Made by a program: the position numbers and the translations under genes. Below are positions 49,690-60,500 of a stretch of DNA of 64,000 nucleotides, one piece after another. This stretch comes from Oscheius sp. JU75 (taxonomy: Eukaryota > Nematoda > Chromadorea > Rhabditida > Rhabditidae). The stretch is taken from positions 6,758,001-6,822,000 of the forward strand of contig JASJZC010000001.1 in assembly GCA_037178855.1 (NCBI GenBank), written 5' to 3'. Position 1 is the first letter of the stretch. Every line of letters begins with the position of its first letter. Below the pieces are notes generated by a model. That model was not told where the DNA came from and did not search any database. It saw only the letters and a list, made by a program, of their open reading frames with translations.

Positions 49690-50650
49690 CTAACACAAAT
49701 TACCCTCCGTGACCCAGTAATCTTGGTTCTCCACGTGTTGTTGCCACGCTAAATACGGTGATTGGCTGTCTATCGACCTACTCTGATTGCTCTGGGAGTA
49801 GTTGCAATGACATTTGAACACCCTGCCACTTCCGTCAATGAGGATGTCTTCGCGTAGACATACTACATGGTAATGCCGAGGACAGCCCGGGCATTTGATT
49901 TTAGTTTGATCTTCGTTTGTAAACCGTCGGATGCACAAAACGCCCCGCTAAAAAAGTTTCGCATAGAATTCTATGACCTACGTCGCACATGTTGTCGAAA
50001 TCTTGCCCTGAGCCATGACTACGTTGGGGCACATTTGGAGATCGCATTCGGAGCTCCAGATTATTGGTGAGGCCGAGAACACGAGCAAAATCTGAAACTG
50101 GATGGAAGTATCATCATTCTCACCTTCGGTGGAAGCAGGAGATTGACAGCAGAAGCAGCGTAGCTCATACCGCGAAGTCGTGTCTAGCGCTTGGATGGTA
50201 CAGGCCACGCATATTTCTCTTTTACAAGCATTGGCCCGACCCGGACACTCCCTGAGTCTACAGTTGCTGTCGAGATGCATAATCTGTTTACAGACCTGAA
50301 AAGTTTAGGTTTCATTGTGGGAATGTTATGTGACTTACGATGCATACAAATGCGTTAACTCCAACCTGTAGTTTGAGCTTTCCATCTTCGTCTTCCATCT
50401 CCTGTCGAATGCAAGTACCGCCCAGCTAAAAAAAAGTTTCGCATAGGATTCTATGACCTACGTCGCACGCGTTGTCGAAATCTTGCCCTGGATCATGACG
50501 AGGTTGGTCCACATTTGGAACTTGTGGCTCGTTGTCAAACTCCATATCTTCATCGACATCCATGTCTGCGACAACTTGATCTTCTTCTCGAGGGGCAGAT
50601 CGCATTCGCAAGTCCAGACATTTGGTAGAAGTAGTGGCTTCGGAAGACAT
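49690..50650 (-). CDS. Cysteine-rich gene, fused copies C and B
   Basis: From 50650 an exon starts MSSEATTSTKCLDLRMRSAP, with the acidic linker of copy A (DMDVDEDMEFDNEP). It splices (GTAGGT donor, poly-T AG acceptor) to LGGTCIRQ, the beginning of module 2. Here the sequence runs straight into EMEDEDGKLKLQVG, the start of another copy, followed by VCKQIMHLDSNCRLREC, a shortened linker (about 78 bp deleted in frame) and a second module RGVLCIRRF, CPGCPRHYHVVCL, FKCHCNY. All joins are in frame, so a fused protein is possible; alternatively translation starts at 50398. A TTTTCAG acceptor lies 7 nt before 50650. Confidence 0.55.
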
Positions 50651-50737
50651 ATCTGCTCTGAAAAGTGGACTCTTTTTCAAATCGAGGACAGCGCGAAAAA
50701 ACAAGAAAAAGAGTCGAGAATATTAGAAAGACTGGCG

Positions 50738-50855
50738 GTCAAGAAATTAAGGCTAGCAGCCGCGAGTTGTTAGTATAAATGGGCTCCGTCGGGATGATTC
50801 TTCTATGTATCAACATAGCCTTTCAAAGAAATGAATCATGGTTCACATGCAGCGG
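50738..50855 (+). repeat. Inverted copy of the MGSVGMILLC block
   Basis: GGCTAGCAGCCGCGA, TATAAATGGGCTC and GGGATGATTCTTCTATGTA repeat, in opposite orientation, the block at about 45290-45480. A frame starting MGSVGMILLC (50779) soon diverges into unrelated sequence. Confidence 0.75.
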
Positions 50856-50981
50856 GCAGCCCAGGAGTGGCCAAAAAGAGAAAAAAAGGGCTCGACTTCG
50901 AGTCTCGACTCGGTCAGCTATCCGGAAGACGAGGACACTCTTTTCGGAGTCCGATCACTGCTCACGGACAATGCGACCAGT
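50855..50981 (+). pseudogene. Third copy of the small-protein tail exon, inverted
   Basis: Encodes KKGSTSSLDSVSYPEDED and LFGVRSLLTDNATS, as in the genes at 47.4 and 51.8 kb but on the plus strand and without its 5' exon. It is joined directly to the MGSVGM block upstream and to the MITE-like element downstream. Confidence 0.75.
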
Positions 50982-51002
50982 GTTGAACAGGCGTGTGTCA
51001 GT

Positions 51003-51145
51003 AAGGCGCAGGGGGAAGACGAACCAAGAAGACTTGGCACACATCTTGAACATAAGCTCGGTATAAAGTACAGAGCTTTTGTTCAAAAAGGGTACTAATG
51101 GGTTCCCTTCCCCCAAATATGCGCTCTGCTGGCACAGCCCCGGTG
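51003..51145 (-). mobile_element. Second, diverged copy of the 10.2-kb MITE family
   Basis: Read on the minus strand it contains AAAGCTCTGTAC, GAGCTTATGTTCA and a CTTCTTGG...CGTCTTC stretch. These are collinear with AAGCTCTGTAC, GAGCTTATGTTTA and TTTCTTGA...CGTCTTC in the RSPRY1 intron element. Ends are less clear here. Confidence 0.6.
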
Positions 51146-51147
51146 GG

Positions 51148-51430
51148 AGGAATGTCGTAAAATAAAGGATTTAGAATTGCTCGAGCAAGCAAACAAAATT
51201 CATCCTGGCTAAACCAGCAAATTTAACAGATTCTTTTGGCTCAGGAAATGACAACGACGAGATCATAACATTTTTTTGCAATACCCTTGCTTATCCATTT
51301 TGTGTACATAATAAAAAAGATGGCTATAAAGCAGCATCTACAGTTTATGATCCTAGGTCGGAACAATTTTCGAAACAATCTACAGTCGTTTTCATTGACC
51401 ATAGCTGTTTACACTCGGGTTCGGCACTCG
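51148..51430. repeat. Diverged duplicates of 46.19-46.35 and 47.17-47.28 kb
   Basis: Shares CTTGCTTATCCATT, GAAATGACAACGACGAGATCAT and AATTTAACAGAT with 46.19-46.35 kb, and CTACAGTCGTTTTC and TATAAAGCA with 47.17-47.28 kb. No coding content. Confidence 0.65.
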
Positions 51431-51842
51431 GACCGAACCCGAGCGTAAACAGCGGTATTGCTCACAAACAAGCAACCTTGAAAGTCGTCAACACTAACAC
51501 GCAAAAAACTAGCATGTCCAGAGACAGCCTTATTGAGGAAACTGCAACCCGGCGGTGTCTCCTCTTATCAAGACTACGGACATTATTATTACATTTTATT
51601 AGTAGAGAGATTGTTATAAAGCAACGTCTACAATTTATGACCCGAGGTCGTAACAGTTTTTGAAACTATCTACAGTCGTTTTCGTCAACTGTTTTCACTC
51701 GCGTTCGTCACTCAGACCTTGCTCTCTAGTTTTGCTCAGACAACGGGGTCACCTTGAAAGACAACTTAGATTGAGTAAATATTATCAGGATGTGAGGACT
51801 GATAATACATAAATTTAAAAGAAGATAAGCAGAGTACAACCT

Positions 51843-52208
51843 TTACTTCGAGTTCGTAGCGGAGGGAAGGCTTGGCCGACCGGTGACGGATCTTGGGACG
51901 ACTTGACTGGTCGCATTGTCCGTGAACAGTGATCGGACTCCGAAAAGAGTATCCTCGTCTTCCGGATAGCTGACCGAGTCGAGACTCGAAGTCGAGCCCT
52001 TTTTTCTCTTCTTGGCCACTCCTGCTGCCTGCTGCATGTTGCGCTCGTCCAGATTCTTCTGTTCATCCTTGCGCTTGGGCACGAGCTTATCCCCTACTCC
52101 TGTTTGACAGTGAATTAGAGGCGCGTTGTCAGGGTAGGGTGGGGGTGTCGGTGGCTTAGAGAAACAGTATCCGACCAGGAGGACAAGAAACAGAATCGGA
52201 CGAATCAT
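51843..52208 (-). CDS. Small secreted protein, copy 2
   Basis: Single exon. A clear signal peptide (MIRPILFLVLLVGYCFS) and a Pro-rich start (KPPTPPPYPD) lead into the shared tail LVPKRKDEQKNLDE, KKRKKGSTSSLDSVSYPEDED, LFGVRSLFTDNATS and SATNSK. Tail and downstream DNA are a duplicate of 47.15-47.66 kb (51574-52086); the divergence point lies just upstream of LVPKR. Thus two genes share a tail but have different N-terminal targeting sequences. Function unknown. Confidence 0.55.
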   Translation of the reverse strand: MIRPILFLVLLVGYCFSKPPTPPPYPDNAPLIHCQTGVGDKLVPKRKDEQKNLDERNMQQAAGVAKKRKKGSTSSLDSVSYPEDEDTLFGVRSLFTDNATSQVVPRSVTGRPSLPSATNSK

Positions 52209-52502
52209 GGCGACTGAAGAATGATGGATTTTCCATTAAGTATTAAGAGTGAGCGAATTTAATGACAAGAGCCGTCTATCTAGACAGCTGATTTGTATTC
52301 ACCATTCACAAGAAGGTTTTCAAAAATCTTTTCTGGGAAGTCTCCCATTCCTTGTTTATTTATTCCAACACCGTCATCCATTTGACGGCCGCAGCCAGCT
52401 CGCAGGAATCAGCTGTGCCGCAAATAACAGCCATTACCCGAGTCACTCGTACATTTCCATGACCAAAAACCAAATCGTTTCTTTCTAGATGAGCTGAATC
52501 CA

Positions 52503-55500
52503 ATGTCACAAGGATTGGGTCTTTCCAGTCGAGAGGCCTTGACCATTCTGATCGAAGAATGCGAGCAGATAGTCACAAAATGGAAGGAGGCGGAAGAAGG
52601 AAGGCGGGTTCTTTCTCATATTCTTAATATTGGCTTCTTTTAGACCAAGTCAAGGTTTTCCCTTTGGAATTCTGCACAATCCGACGAAGATTTGCACCTT
52701 CCATCTCATCGTCTTCCTCCTTGTAGCTCTCTTAATTGCTGTCGGGGCCGTCGATCTGTAAGTTCCTACACTTTTTTTTACTGGATCTTCCTATTTGAAG
52801 TTTGCAAGTGTGGGGTCCGGACCAAAAATAATGGGAGCTGTTATATACCCAAATTAAGCGTTAGACCGCCGCACGGAGCGGTCACTCGATCCAAAAGCCC
52901 ATCAACCCGGCGCGTTTAATTCAATGGATAGTATTTTGCGACCAGAAATTTTCATGGTAGGGTGAAAATGAAATGTTCAGAGAGAATGAGGTCTCCTTCC
53001 CCTTATTGGTCTTCGGCCTATCGTTGGTTGCATATGCTGTACTCTTGACTGTCTACATAACCAAGAAAGGACAGAGCACGGAAGCTGTCAATGTGAAAAA
53101 ACTGGAACAACTGATTGTTTATTTGAAGAATGTGAGTTTTTCTGGTCTCCTATATTACCAAGGTTCCAGACGAATGATACCTTTGGCTACAGCAGTTTCC
53201 CGGAGCCGTTGACCGAGGACATGTGGGGACAGTACTGCGTCCGAAACGGGCAAGCAGTCAATGTTCCTAAGATCATTTTGGTCAGAGGAGACTTGCTGCT
53301 TTTGCGGCCTGGACAGGCATGCTTTTCTCCTTATTCCAACAGTGTGCGCTTAGACTGTTCCGTGCACCTGTATCGATGAAACTGGGCGAGTTTATCATAC
53401 CGGACAGCGTGTGGACATGGACTTGAAGACCGATAGGAAGACTGGCGGATCGGTCGAGCTGGTTCCCCTGAGAGTAAACTTTGACACATTTCTATTTTGA
53501 GTTGAGTTTTAGGCTACCTGTACGGAGAGTCTAATAATAGATTTGATCGTTCAGTGTCTGGAGAAGAAGAACAGTTCGTCCAAGCTGGCTGAACAGGCAA
53601 GTTGTGGCAAATAGATTGAATTTTAGCAGAGAGACTCTGAGCAGCTATTTGACGCGTTCAGGTAAACAGCATTTACCATACCTGGTCTGAGCGCCTAGTT
53701 ATCATACCCTACACCTGTCTCGTGATCGTCGCCGTGACTCTTCGTTACTACTACTCGACGAGCGAGTCTTACTTTGGAACAAGGTGAGTTCTGATCTCGG
53801 TTAGAAAGTATATAACAGTGGCATTCGGGCCAAACTAACCCATGTAAAAACAAAATTTGAGTTAGATCGCCGGAAGGTGTCGAACCCGCAACACTGCCGG
53901 TCAACACGGCCGTAAGCGCGCGTTACCAATAAACCATTTTTACAAATAAGTCTCAGATATGGTTCGCATAGAATAGGTTTTCTTCTAGGTACGTTTTCTC
54001 CATCCCCGGTCTCATCCTGCTTCCTCTGCTAGCACCAACTCTCCCAATAATCATGGAACTCCTCCATTGCTGGTTCGAGCACTGTTCTTTTTTTCTAAAT
54101 AGCGAAGCTCAGGAACAACCAGCTGGTAGCAGACTCTCTCGGAATAGCCTACGAACCCTCGGACAAGGACTACTTGGACATTTTTGCGAGACTAACTGGC
54201 GTGTCGGTGATCGACAAGAAGGGTGTGCTCTCTTCAGGAAATCCGTGTATGGACAAGGTTTGGAGGAAATTTTCTTCTCACTGTATTCAGGTGATCGTGA
54301 TGAAGCTGAACAGCGAATTTGAACTGGTTCCCGAAACTATGGGTCTCAGTTCTGAGCTGCAGATTGACGGAAAGTGGAAGCTGTACTTTGACGATCCGTC
54401 ATGGGAAGAATATGAGAGTTCTCTAAGGCCGTTGGGACTCAACCTCCAACTAAATTCCTGTCTCTACAATCAAGAGTACATCTCCTTCCTCGACCATCTC
54501 TCTGTTGTATCCCCGTTAGTTCCCCGAACCATCGTCACAGCGAACCGACGATGTATGTGTCAGTTCCCACAGATCTTGGGGTAAGATTGTCTGAAAGCAA
54601 AGACTGTCAAATGCTTCAGATTAAACAGCAGTAGCTGTCTGCAATACCAACAATCGGAGCCCAAGATCCTTGGATTCTATAAGAGACAGCCAGGCGAAGC
54701 TCCTCTTCACGGATTGAACAAGCATCGAACGCCGATGGAGATGGCTTTTTGCACGGTTCATTCGGATGCTACGTCCAGACACAGCCACGTATCGTGTCAG
54801 GGAACGGCAGATGTCATCTTGGATGTGAGTCTGTTGTGGACACTAGGAGTAACATGCTTCAGGCTTGTACCCATGTTTGGAATGGTCTGCAAGTGATCCC
54901 CTTGTCTGCTAGACTCTCCAGACAGATTCGTGACATCTACCAACGGAACTCGATGACCGGATACTGCCTTCTTCTTAGCTACCGACCCACAGATTGCACC
55001 ATCTCATCGGACGTCAACGGTCACTTCTTTGAGCTTCCATTGGCCAGAGAGGAGATCTTTGACGAGAATGTGAGGGTCAGGAGTCTGAGTACAGGTAGAG
55101 TAAAGATGCCTCATTGAAAGATATAATTACAGATAACATACTCGAGAAGACTAAGGAGCTCAAAACGAATGAAGAAGTGATCGAGAACGTTCTTTCCGGT
55201 CAGATTCTCTGCGGACTAGTAGCAATGCAATATGAGGCCCTTCCCCAAGCGGTTCAGTTGGTAGACAGTTTGGAAAACAATTGTATTCGATTCGTCTACT
55301 TCTCGAGAGAGAACGAGCTCAGAAGTCGTGTCTTTGCCGAAAAACTTGGTCCGTTTTCAGTTGAAATTGATACCCGATCATTTCAGGACTTGAGGCTGGC
55401 TGGAACTGTCACATTTCGTTGGCCGAACCAGTCGAGGAACGGGAGGACAGTCGTCCTCTTCACGACGTCTTCATGTCCTCGATTCTGAATGTCAGAGACG

Positions 55501-57152
55501 ATTGGGATAAGCCGAAACAACTGAAAAAGAGCCTCCTTTCGAAGTCCGAAGCGTACCTCTTGGAAGAGCCCACAGATACGAGAGTTTCACCATTCAGAAG
55601 ACTCTCCAGCGTGTGTAGTGTCAAAGTTTGTGCTGTTGAGACGGAGAGAAGAGATAGTTCAGGTCGGAGCTATGCCGAACAAAGCCCAGCTTCCAACCGG
55701 AGTGAGCCGAGTCCGTCCACATCTGGAAGAGGTAGACAATGTGCCTCTCCTGGTGAGCTTGTTCACCGACTGCGACTCTGAAGTCAACAAAGAGATGCTG
55801 AAGATCATGCAAGAGAATGACGAAGTGGTTTTGACTATTGGATCCTCGTTGAATACGGCCAATATTGGCATGTTCTTACAGGTAACTCTCTAGGGGCTGG
55901 TAAAGAAGGTGTAATCAGCGTGAGGGTCGAACCCGGATCGTTTTGTTCACAGTCGGAGCGCTAACCGACTGAGCTATGGGCAAACGACGCGCCGATTTTG
56001 CCCTAGGTACATGAACTTAGATTAGCAGCACAAGCCTAGAAATAAGTAGTAAGCGCTATACTCTTGCTTCAACCATTCGAAAGATTGGATGGATTCCGTT
56101 TTGCAGAGCGACATCAGCGTGACAGTTCCTCCCTTCTCCGATCCGAACTGCTCTTTCCTGCCTGCCCAGCCTCCAGTCCTACATGCAACTGATCTCGCGA
56201 CGAGAATTCTCTCGACAGCAACGGATTTCGAACTCAATCATGATCAGCTGCTGAACATTTCAGCCACGGTGACCGGGAGCCGAAACCGACTGGCGTCTCT
56301 CAAACATTCGCTCCTCTTCGTCCTAATGGCGTCTGTTCAACTGTCTCTGCTCATATTTCTCTCAACTGTATCCGTTCTACCACTTATTTTCACCACAGCC
56401 CAAATCTTCTTGGTCGTTTTTCTCCAAATCCCTCTACTCTTTTTCGCCACAGTTTGTACGCCATTTGTTCCGAAGAACACGGTCATTAAAATTGCCCCAA
56501 AAGTAAGTGAATAAGTTGGATGTTAACAGGAACTTCAGGGTAATGATTCTGGAAAGACTCTACCCTACGTGTTCTCCTTCATCATTCAGTTTTTGCCGAC
56601 AGTAGTGGTTCTTCTGGCAACGTTCTTCGTATCTGTAAGACCATTTTTTTCGATATACTGTTAAGGGTTTCAGTTGGAAGGAAATTCAACCATGTTGTGC
56701 TCGTACTCTGATGTAGTCTGTTCGTTTGGGGACGAGATGAAAATGAGCACCGAGGAGATTCGTCACATTATTGGACTGCATGTGAGTAGCACTTCTTCGA
56801 GCTCACATTCAGACATTTTCAGTTTATTCTCTATCTCGTGACTAACTCCATAGCCTGGGTCTATCCTTTGACTCTCTTCTGCTGGCCGCCTGGACTAGCT
56901 ATCTGTTCTCCGCCGTGGCTCATCTGCTCCCTTCTTTCCATCGCTCTACAAGTCGGCTACAGTTATTTGAACGGCATCTTCCTTCACCGATTGATCTCAA
57001 TCCCCTCCATTCTTCTGTCAATCAGCTGGATGATCATTCTCGCTATTATCAACGAGATTTGTAAGCTACGAAGCATCAAAACATTCCTACGAGAGCAAAG
57101 AAGGACCAAGTTGGCTTTTGATACCAAGCTTGGCATGAACTCTCCCTACTGA
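52503..57152 (+). CDS. TMEM94: TMEM94-like P-type ATPase relative (pseudo-ATPase)
   Basis: TMEM94 is an ER multi-span protein built like a P-type ATPase and linked to Mg2+ uptake. From the N-terminus: MSQGLGLSSREALTILIEEC; membrane spans CTFHLIVFLLVALLIAVGAV and FPLLVFGLSLVAYAVLL; LVRGDLLLLRPGQ; spans RLVIIPYTCLVIVAVTL and PGLILLPLLAPTLPIIM; then LRPLGLNLQLNSC, GTADVILD, CIRFVYFSRENELRSRVFAEKLG, VRPHLEEVDNVPLLVSLFTDC, MKIAPK-type C-terminal spans and DTKLGMNSPY. The catalytic DKTG(T) is VIDKKGVLS, so autophosphorylation is not expected. Two introns have GC donors (53317-53353, 53597-53661), and one apparent intron is only 19 nt (54084-54102). A TTTCTAG acceptor is 14 nt before the chosen ATG. 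Three introns hold tRNA-like repeats. Confidence 0.9.
52808..52945 (-). repeat. tRNA-derived SINE-like element in a TMEM94 intron
   Basis: On the minus strand a tRNA-like head (CCATTGAATTAAACGCG, then TTTGGATCGAGTG near a B box) is followed by GGTCTAACGCTTAATTT and then TTTTTGGTCCGGACCCCAC. The tail modules match the copy at 53.82-53.94 kb in order and strand. Confidence 0.55.
53817..53937 (-). repeat. tRNA-derived SINE-like element, second copy
   Basis: Minus strand: TTGGTAACGCGCGCTTACGG (A-box region), a GCCG/CGGC stem around an anticodon-like loop, GCGGGTTCGACACC (B box), then GATCTAACTCAAATTT and GTTTGGCCCGAATGCCAC. The order is the same as in the 52.8-kb copy. Not a functional tRNA: the acceptor stem does not pair. 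Confidence 0.6.
55920..55986 (-). repeat. tRNA pseudogene or SINE head in a TMEM94 intron
   Basis: Minus strand: TGCCCATAGCTCAGTCGG, TTAGCGCTCCGACTGTGAAC and GGGTTCGACCC give clear A and B boxes with normal spacing and a GTG (His-like) anticodon loop. The 3' half of the anticodon stem and the acceptor stem do not pair, so it is not a working tRNA gene. Confidence 0.65.
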
Positions 57153-57249
57153 CCGGTTTATAGAATCTATTCGAAACAGGCAGGTTTCCCTATATATCAA
57201 GTGTTTACGGTGACTTTCCTATTTATACGGTGCCATCCCATGTTCATAT

Positions 57250-57255
57250 AATAAA
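57250..57255 (+). terminator. Polyadenylation signal of TMEM94
   Basis: AATAAA about 100 bp after the stop. The convergent Acinus gene ends 253 bp further on. Confidence 0.7.
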
Positions 57256-57507
57256 TCTTCAACTTTGCGATAACTTTATTTTTTTCCAGTAGTCATAACA
57301 ACGAAAGATGGTAGTTTTTATTGAATTGAGCTTCCAAACTGATCCGAGACTTATAGCCTTCCTTCGAACACATTATGTTTGGAAAGCATACGTTGGAGTA
57401 TACATAATATTTAGGAAATAGGATCTTTAACAAGGATTAAACAAAACCTGCGAGCTGGAGGAAGATAGAGAGGAAAGAGATCGTTATGACACGGAAAAGA
57501 GAGGTCT

Positions 57508-60500
57508 CTAACGTCTCTCCCGTTCTCTCTTGGCAGCTCTTGCCACAGCTTCATCTTCCGTCAGAGGCAGATAGTAGATTGAAGGCTGGGCAACCGTCTT
57601 CTTGAAGAATTCGTCGGCAGTCTTCTTTACGGGAGCCTCTTCCGTCTTCTTTTCCTCCTGGTCTCCACGGCTTGACTCATTGCGTCGTCTTTCCTTACGA
57701 TCCGGCGAACGTCTCTCCCTCTGCTTCTCACGATCCGCACGATGTGGAGGGGTCACGCTGCGATGACGCTTGCGATTCTCTCGCTCCTCCTTCTCCTTTA
57801 CCTGAAAATCTTTTTTCTAGACAGAATGAAAACGGACAAACCTCGCGCTCTTTCATCTTTTTCTCGATTTCACGAGCTTTCTCTCGTCCGTCTTTCTCGC
57901 GGCGTTCACGATCCTCTTCCTCCTTCTTACTGTTATCGCGAACCATCGTCTCCAGCTAAAAACGATTATCAGAATTAAAAAAAATAACTGAAAACTCACA
58001 GTAACTCTCAGTCCATTTCTTCCACCAAGAGGAGCCAGAGTGGGACGGTCGCGGCGATCAGTTTTCTCCACCTTCCGGTCGCCCGAGTCCGTTTTCTCGT
58101 GATGACTGTCCGTAGAAAGAGTTCTCGAGTTTGAAGCAGATACCAGGGCCGGAGACTCGCCGCTTTTGTGACGGTCCATCTGAATTCGTTTTATGGAAGA
58201 TTGCGAGAAAAATAGACTGACAGTTTCCTGGTTATCGAACTGGACGGTGAGTTTCTTTGGATTGCTGGCAGGCCAGTGATGATTGTGGAGGACGTTACGG
58301 ATAGCTGCTGCCTGCTCAACGGATCCCATCTGAAATTTGTAGTGTGAAGCACGCAATTGTTTTGTGAGCGAATCTGTTGAAACCAAAAGGCTTTACCTTG
58401 ACAAAGCAGTGGCTCCTCAGATTGTCAATCCAGAAATCAGCGATCTCTCCTCCCTGTTTGCAAATTTCCAGCTTCAGATTGGGAATGGTGAATGGGCGCA
58501 TCAAGCCACGAATGTGGACAATCTCAGATTCTGGGTACCTGAAAAAACGCATTGAGTTTACTTCAGACAGCCAAAAACTACTCCAATGTTATCTCAAGCA
58601 GTCCCAAGAAAACCAACCTGGAAGGAGAAACATCTCTTCCTTTTTCGGAAGAGGTACCCTTTTTATGTTCAACGCTCTTCTCTCTTGGCGGAGCTTTTAT
58701 CTTCTGGCGTTCCTGCGATTTCGGCTTCTCTTCGGCGGCAGCCTCCGCGGCAGGGCTGGGCGTCTCCTAAAATCAGTTTGTTTTAGACATGCTGCCTTCA
58801 AAAACGTACTAATTCCTTGCTGTCGCTCTTCTTCGGTTCATCCTCGACATTTGTCTCATCCATATCCCCGTCACCATAGTCCAACTCGACATGGTCTTCT
58901 TGTTCCGCTTCAACTGCTGTCATCGGTGCTAAAAAAGGAAACCTTATAGCACAACAATGGAAGGAGGCATGAGTTTTTATGAGAGGGATTTGAATAATTT
59001 CGAAAGTGCCTATAATAATAATGTTGATCAAGTGTTGCCTCTATACAATCGTTGAGTAAAGTTATATTTTTGTTTCAATATTTCGAAAAATATATTCATC
59101 TGATTGTGACGTCAGGGATCGCAGGAAAAAAGCTTCGCGTGTTCAGCAAGAGGTGGTGTAAACACTTCTCATCATCCCAGTTTTCTGAGTTTACTTGTTG
59201 CTACTTTATAAAAAGAGAAGTCTGTTCGAATTGGCAATTCGCTCGATCTGCACAATCGATTTTTCTCTCGACCAGGTATTGCAGCACATTTTTTGCGAAC
59301 GTTATAATACGGAAACTACCTTGGGTTCGTTTAGCTTATTCACGAACGATCTTTTTTTCTAAAACTTGGTGAAAGTTCCTTTCGAGTTAGACATCCACTA
59401 TTATCAAAAAGCAAATTGAGTTATTCAGAAAGTTTTTGGTCAAGTTATCTACGGCAGAAACAAGAAAATACAACGGAGGAGCCAGCGAGAAAGAAATATC
59501 TGGCGTGAACACAAAATACGTACGTGTATATGAATGCGCGCGTATTTGAATTTAGTGATTTAAGTTGCATTAACTCACCTCCATTCTGGCTAGCTTTCTT
59601 TGGTTCCTCTTCGGGTGTTTCTGGACTCGGAGTACGGCTCCTTTCCCTAAAATGTTATTTGTCCACAGCACATAACCGAAAAGTCAAAAAGAACACACGA
59701 CTCGTCTCAAGAGAGATGTCCGATGAGGAACTGTCTACAAAAAAGAGTAAACGTGAGCGGTCTTTGTCATTTTTGTCAGTATTACACTAGATACACACTT
59801 ATGAGACTTTGTAGTAGGGGTGTCCTCCTTCGAACTGAAAATATACATGAATTCCTCACACTTCTGTCTCTTACTCTTTGTGAGGTGGCGATTCTTTGGC
59901 AGAAGACACGACCTTTGGCGGTGGGGTTTCAGGCTAAAACACGTTTAAAAAGGAAATCACAGCAAAGAGAACCTTTGTCTCCGCAGGAGTCTTCTCTTCG
60001 TTCTCTATCTTTTTCTCTGCCGTTTTGGCCTCCACCTCCAACTGAACTTTGTCAACTTTCTCCTCAATCTCTTCCTTTCTAGTCTCCTCCTTTCCTGGAT
60101 CAGCTTCAGAGTCACTTTCTTCATCCTTTTGAACAGGTTTGGATGGACTGTCCTTTTGGGGAGATACACTTTCCGAGGCTCGACGAACGCGCTCTGAAAA
60201 GTTTTGCTTGTGTGGCTTGATTATCCTGTTCAATCCGACTACCACCTGATGGCAATTTTTCGGTGTCAGTTCTGTCCTATTCCCAATCACCAGCTGCCGA
60301 CGGTAGCTTCGCAGCCCGTTTAGTTTTGGCTTAAAATTGATAACAGGCGGCTTCGCCTCTTTTTAAGTAAACAGAAGTTGCCCCACAGTTGACTTGTCCC
60401 CTTGTCTCTTGACATGCAATTTCTTTGGGTATTAGTGTTGAATGCACCATGACAGACAGACGGACGGAAACCACTCCGCTTTAGTAAAAAAAAAGAGTAT

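Noticed and set aside
43975-50650. CRISPR-like or bacterial repeat array
   Set aside because: The repeats are large gene-derived duplicates, not short regularly spaced units, and the DNA is clearly eukaryotic.
53630-53710. Frameshift in TMEM94 before the third membrane span
   Set aside because: Using the acceptor at 53661 with the GC donor at 53597 restores the frame (KLAEQ/VNSIYHTW), so no break is needed.
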